Assembly: GCA_016916535.1 (NCBI GenBank)
Contig: CP070276.1
Span: 682,001 to 746,000, forward strand
Origin: Dysgonomonadaceae bacterium zrk40
Lineage (GTDB): Bacteria > Bacteroidota > Bacteroidia > Bacteroidales > Dysgonomonadaceae
Length of the DNA: 64,000 nt
Reading direction: 5' to 3'
Every line of letters starts with the position of its first letter. Within the stretch, counting starts at the first letter, position 1. Positions 59,762 to 64,000 of this stretch are shown here, piece after piece. Position numbers and translations under genes: made by a program. A model generated the notes under the pieces. The model did no database searches. It had not been told where the DNA came from and was given only the letters and a program-made list of their open reading frames with translations.

Positions 59762-62104
59762 ATGATCAGTACTGCATTTAAACTCATCCTCAGAAACTGG
59801 TGGCGCAACAAAACGTTCACACTCATCTCGCTGATAAGTCTTACGGTGGGGATAGCCTGCTTCAGCATGCTCTTCTCATTCGTTGTCTATGAACAGGGCA
59901 TAGAGCAGCAGAACCCCAACCGGGACAGAATGGTGTGGGTGATGCAGGATTTGCCCTCCTCCCCGGGTGAGAAGATGGCCTACATGCGGGGCGGTGTCCC
60001 TGAGCAGTTGATGGCTAAATATCCCGAGGTGGAGGATTACCTGCAACTGAACAGCTCTATCGTGAAACATATCGAGGCGAACAACCAACGCTTCGACCCG
60101 ATAGAGATCATCAACGTCGGCAGCTCCTTCCCCACCTTTTTCCCGTTCGAGTTGCTCTATGGCAGCTGGGATGCCCTCAACAATCCGCAGGCGATGGTGA
60201 TCAGTCAGAAGCAGGCGGCACGGCTTTTCGGAAGGGAGGATGCCATCGGGGAGCAGCTGACGGTGTGTGAGGAGGGTTTCGACACCGACATCAGGAAAAC
60301 ATACACCATTGGGGCAGTGGCGAAATCACGCGACCGGTCGGCCATCACCTTCGACGGCCTCATATGCAGCCCCGAGACAAACTGGGGTGGCCCCACCCTG
60401 CTGATGATGCCCGAAAAGAGCGATCTGAAACTGTTTGAGGAGAAGGTGAGCAACGATCAGATACCCACACTGGCCGGTGGTAGATACTATTTTATCCCGC
60501 TCGACAAGGCGCTCTCCTCTCGCTATCAGCAGCAGGAGCTGGCATTCTGGCACCATCGCAAGGATGGACTGCTGATGGTAGGATTGATATCGGCGTTGCT
60601 GTTGCTGCTGATCGCGGTGTTCAACTATGTGAACATGAGCTTCTCACGCCTGTTGCAACAGGTAAAGATGCTTCAGACACAAAAATTGATGGGCGCGGCA
60701 CCGGCTGATCTACGGCTGCAGATCTTAATGGACACGCTGCTCACGGTACTGATATCCTTCCTGCTGGCATTGCCGCTGATGCATGACCTGTTGCCACTCT
60801 TCAACCAGGTGGTGGATGCCGACTTCACACCCTCCTTTTTCTACAGCAATGACTTTTTACCGGTACTCATCCTGTTGCTCATTCTGCTGACTCTCATACC
60901 GGGCTGGATGGTCAGCTGGCGCATTTCCCGCTCCACTGAAATTGAAATACGAACCTTCTTTATCTCCAGGAGACATCGGTGGGTGGGCGTGATGGTTACC
61001 CTGCAGTTTATAATCTCCATCGCACTGATCATCGCCACCATCACTGTCGGCAGGCAGACAGGCCTGGTGAAAAAGCATGCTGCCCGCTACCATGATCTCA
61101 TAGAAATAGGGATGACGGGAGGTAACCTTGATTTGCGTGAATCAGCACAGCAGATAAGAAACATCCCGGGGGTGAGTGATCTATCCATGGGAAACATGAT
61201 GCTGATGAACTCATGGGTGATGCATGCCACACTGAAAAGGGAAAGTGGTGAGGAGCTGCAAACCATGGTCCTCCAACTGAGGGGCGATGAGAACCTGGTA
61301 CAGATGCTTGGATTGCGACAGCTTGCCGGTGAACCGTGGGAGAGCATCACCGACAACAATCCCCACTCGGTATTTATCAACCAATCCTTTGCCGACAGGC
61401 TGCAACAACCTGTTCATCAAATCATCGGTGAGCCACTCAACAAATACCTGGTCTCCGGCGATTCGGTGTCGGTGATCGCCGGCGTGGTGGAAGATTTTTA
61501 TTTCGCATCGCTCGAGGAGCAGGTGATGGCGGTGTTAATAGAACGGATACCTGCCGGTACTGAAAAGATGTCATCGATGCAGATACGCCTTGATGGGAAG
61601 GAGAAGCGTGAAGCCATCGCGGCCATTAAGCGTGTGTGGCAACAGAGCTATCCCAATGAGCACTTCAGCTACAATGATGTGGAGCATCAATTCAAAAAAC
61701 GCAACAGTAAGATCTTCGAAATGAGAGACCTGCTGCAAATGTACTCGCTCATCAGCATCCTGCTCACCTGTTTCGGTCTGTTCGGCATCACATTCTATGC
61801 GGTAAGGCAGCGTACAAAAGAAATTGGCATCCGGAAGATCAACGGCGCACAGAGAACACAAATACTGTGGTTGCTGTTGAAACCGATGTTTATCTGGATG
61901 ACGGTGGCCTTCGCAATCGCTGTACCCTTGACATGGTGGTTTATGGAGAAATGGCTGCAACAGTTTGTTTACAGGGTGAACGTGTCTGTGGGCACAATGA
62001 TGCTCGCACTCTTATTGGTTGCCTGCATCAACTTCATGACGGTTGGCTGGCACCTGTGGCGCACATCAAAGGCAAATCCGGTGAAAAGCCTGAAAACGGA
62101 ATAA
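59762..62104 (+). CDS. FtsX/MacB-type ABC permease 2, ~780 aa
   Basis: The ATG at 59762 gives MISTAFKLILRNWWRNKTFT, a standard start for this family; an open frame reaching back to 59681 overlaps the ATPase gene and is rejected. It has the same two-unit layout as permease 1, with helices at ~20-40, ~290-310, ~345-400, ~425-445 and ~670-770. The C-terminal signature is VRQRTKEIGIRKINGAQ. It probably pairs with permease 1 as a heterodimer. Confidence 0.9.
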   Translation: MISTAFKLILRNWWRNKTFTLISLISLTVGIACFSMLFSFVVYEQGIEQQNPNRDRMVWVMQDLPSSPGEKMAYMRGGVPEQLMAKYPEVEDYLQLNSSIVKHIEANNQRFDPIEIINVGSSFPTFFPFELLYGSWDALNNPQAMVISQKQAARLFGREDAIGEQLTVCEEGFDTDIRKTYTIGAVAKSRDRSAITFDGLICSPETNWGGPTLLMMPEKSDLKLFEEKVSNDQIPTLAGGRYYFIPLDKALSSRYQQQELAFWHHRKDGLLMVGLISALLLLLIAVFNYVNMSFSRLLQQVKMLQTQKLMGAAPADLRLQILMDTLLTVLISFLLALPLMHDLLPLFNQVVDADFTPSFFYSNDFLPVLILLLILLTLIPGWMVSWRISRSTEIEIRTFFISRRHRWVGVMVTLQFIISIALIIATITVGRQTGLVKKHAARYHDLIEIGMTGGNLDLRESAQQIRNIPGVSDLSMGNMMLMNSWVMHATLKRESGEELQTMVLQLRGDENLVQMLGLRQLAGEPWESITDNNPHSVFINQSFADRLQQPVHQIIGEPLNKYLVSGDSVSVIAGVVEDFYFASLEEQVMAVLIERIPAGTEKMSSMQIRLDGKEKREAIAAIKRVWQQSYPNEHFSYNDVEHQFKKRNSKIFEMRDLLQMYSLISILLTCFGLFGITFYAVRQRTKEIGIRKINGAQRTQILWLLLKPMFIWMTVAFAIAVPLTWWFMEKWLQQFVYRVNVSVGTMMLALLLVACINFMTVGWHLWRTSKANPVKSLKTE

Positions 62105-62134
62105 TAAACAAACTTTGGTTAGTCAGATACAGCA

Positions 62135-64000
62135 ATGAAATTATTCGTCACATCATTTCACGTACTGTCCAGGTACCGGTTGTTTTCGATAGTCAATATA
62201 ATAGGACTGGCAATCAGCCTTGCTTGTCTGATCCTGATTGCGCAATATGTAATCGGAGAGAAAACAGTCAGTCACTTCGCCACGGATATTGACAGAACCT
62301 ATATCATGACCATGGAAGAGGTGGATGGCAAATCATGGTTCTGGGGAATAATCGACAAAACAGATCCGCTTGACGGTAAGCTGTTGAGCAATCCGTTTGT
62401 GGAGTGCCATACCACATTCCGGAGCTTTGCAGAAGATCATATCGACAAAGAAAATAGCCAATTTATGATACGATCGCTTGCGACTGACAGCCTGTTTTTT
62501 AAGATTCTACCCTATCCTGTTGTTTCGGGCACCCACCGGATGAACAGACCCAATGAAGCACTTATCACGGAACGATTGGCAGAGAGATTATTTGGGGAGG
62601 GAAATCCCTTGGGTGAGAAAATCATCCATTCCACCGGGAGAGCGTTGACGATCGTCGGGGTAATGGGTGAATCATCATCCAAATCATTTCTCAACTTCGA
62701 TTTATTGATTCACGAAGATATCGCGGGCATGAGAGGAATACCCTACGACCTGGTATTGTTGCGACGCGGTGCGGATCCGGCAGTGATCAACAATCACCAC
62801 CGGAAATTCAGGGAATCAGGTCAGTTTGCATCTAAAACTGCACGGTTTCAACTTTTCCCACTGAAGGATTTTTATTTTGATGAGAGACATAATTTCCCTC
62901 CTGACATCAACCTGAGTGCAACAGTATCGACTTTCGAGCAGGGAAACAGGCTTGCCGTCGATCTTTTGTCGGTAACCGGATTCCTGATATTATTGATCGG
63001 TATTTTCAATTATATCCATCTGTTTGCTGCCATTCTTTCCAAAAGGGGCAGAGAGTTCGGTCTGAAGAAGTTCTTCGGGGCAAGTCAAGGGCAAATTTTC
63101 GGGCAGATCTATATGGAAAACCTTTCAATGACCCTGATTGCTCTATTTCTTGCTCTGTTTCTCACAGAAGTAGCAGCAAAAATGCTATCCGGATGGTTGG
63201 ATCCCTCATTTAAAATTGATCCGGCATTTATTGTTCTTTTCTCCGTAATTGTGTTGGGTATTCTTCCATTGATATTATCCATTCATCCATTGTTCAGGGT
63301 CCGCTCATCCAAATCCTACGCATCGCCGCATTCAACAGACTCAGGTAAAGGGAGATCCCCATTGAGGTGGATGTTCCTGTTCATGCAATATGTGGTTACC
63401 TTTGCATTGCTGATCTCAGCGTTCTACTTTGTGAAACAGCTCAGATTTATGTTGCACACAGACCATGGGTATCAAACCGAGAACGTGATCATGTGCCGAA
63501 TGATGCATCGGGATTTCAGTGGGATGGGCAATAATGGTTATGCAACGAAAATGCAGTTGATAGATGAGAATGTGGCCAGGATAGAACAAAAAATGAATCA
63601 ATCAGTGCTCTTTTCTGATTGGCTGTTCGGGAAGCCGGTGTATGATTTGGAAGCCACTGTTCCTTTCCGGCGAAGTGATGGAGATGAATTTGAAAATATC
63701 AAACTGGTGGGAATGTCGCCAGCCTATATGCAAATGTTTGGGTTTGAGCTGATCGAAGGAAGATTATGGGACTCTACTGATATTCATAATCCTGAGAGAT
63801 TAATCCTGAATGAAGCAGCTCGTGATCTGTTTCATATCACAGATATCCAAAAGGAGCGTATCATGCCTGAAAGATCACTTACGGGAGATGCAATCATTCA
63901 GTCTTACGGAATTGCAGGAATCATCCGAAACTTTCAAACCGGTCATTTATCAAAGGCCACAACTCCCATTGCGATATACTACATTGAACAGGGACATCAT
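62135..64000 (+). CDS. FtsX/MacB-type ABC permease 3, partial (continues past window)
   Basis: The frame from ATG 62135 stays open for 622 codons to the last base of the window. The N-terminus (MKLFVTSFHVLSRYRLFSIV with NIIGLAISLACLIL) and the later YIHLFAAILSKRGREFGLKK match FtsX-type permeases, though the second motif is weaker than in permeases 1 and 2. The sequence is clearly more AT-rich than permeases 1 and 2. It lies 30 bp after permease 2 and is likely part of the same operon. Confidence 0.85.
   Translation, partial: MKLFVTSFHVLSRYRLFSIVNIIGLAISLACLILIAQYVIGEKTVSHFATDIDRTYIMTMEEVDGKSWFWGIIDKTDPLDGKLLSNPFVECHTTFRSFAEDHIDKENSQFMIRSLATDSLFFKILPYPVVSGTHRMNRPNEALITERLAERLFGEGNPLGEKIIHSTGRALTIVGVMGESSSKSFLNFDLLIHEDIAGMRGIPYDLVLLRRGADPAVINNHHRKFRESGQFASKTARFQLFPLKDFYFDERHNFPPDINLSATVSTFEQGNRLAVDLLSVTGFLILLIGIFNYIHLFAAILSKRGREFGLKKFFGASQGQIFGQIYMENLSMTLIALFLALFLTEVAAKMLSGWLDPSFKIDPAFIVLFSVIVLGILPLILSIHPLFRVRSSKSYASPHSTDSGKGRSPLRWMFLFMQYVVTFALLISAFYFVKQLRFMLHTDHGYQTENVIMCRMMHRDFSGMGNNGYATKMQLIDENVARIEQKMNQSVLFSDWLFGKPVYDLEATVPFRRSDGDEFENIKLVGMSPAYMQMFGFELIEGRLWDSTDIHNPERLILNEAARDLFHITDIQKERIMPERSLTGDAIIQSYGIAGIIRNFQTGHLSKATTPIAIYYIEQGHH

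Overview
The window looks like the chromosome of a Bacteroidales bacterium (phylum Bacteroidota), possibly close to Proteiniphilum, Petrimonas or Dysgonomonas. Supporting signs are several promoters of the TTTG-N19-TAnnTTTG type instead of E. coli -35/-10 boxes, a dipeptidyl peptidase very like Porphyromonas DPP5, a small glycine-rich RRM protein, a fused PIN-PhoH protein and IS21, IS66 and IS1182/IS5-like elements. The genus is inference.

The window has two parts that meet at a tRNA-Asp (24501-24574). Left of it (1-24.2 kb) the DNA is visibly AT-rich and accessory. It starts with an apparent anti-phage or restriction-like locus: the end of a SNF2-type helicase, a 1253-residue adenine methyltransferase, an SMC/RecF-like ATPase, then a tight three-gene cassette (unknown, BrxD-like P-loop ATPase, coiled-coil protein). 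An IS21 element follows, then the rest of a PD-(D/E)XK-like protein overlapping a D12-class adenine methyltransferase. From 14.7 to 24.2 kb lies a nest of mobile elements: one IS1182/IS5-like element (about 1.64 kb once restored) holds three insertions, namely two IS66 copies in opposite orientation with identical proteins and one IS21, each with a clean target duplication.

Right of the tRNA (24.5-64 kb) is GC-richer, housekeeping-type chromosome: dpp5, a LolD-like ATPase, pdxH, tsaB, an RRM protein, an M3 peptidase, an orphan AAA ATPase, PIN-PhoH, hisS, a cold-shock protein, a DEAD-box helicase, an ABC-F ATPase, an acyltransferase and dinB. A carotenoid locus on the minus strand runs from 51.0 to 43.6 kb (crtB, idi, cruF-like, acyltransferase, glycosyltransferase, photolyase, TPR protein, crtI). 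It suggests an acylated, glycosylated carotenoid made under the same control as light-driven DNA repair.

The last part is a sensor kinase and sigma-54 activator pair, divergent from an export operon (TolC-like, HlyD-like, FtsX/MacB-type permease, ATPase, permease, and a third permease running off the end). The gap between them carries a good -24/-12 promoter and an upstream dyad, so the pair probably activates the operon.

Many gaps in the right part hold short degenerate arrays with a 7- or 8-base period, and the gap between lolD and dpp5 holds a 165-bp element with 16-bp terminal inverted repeats. Neither fits a standard feature class.
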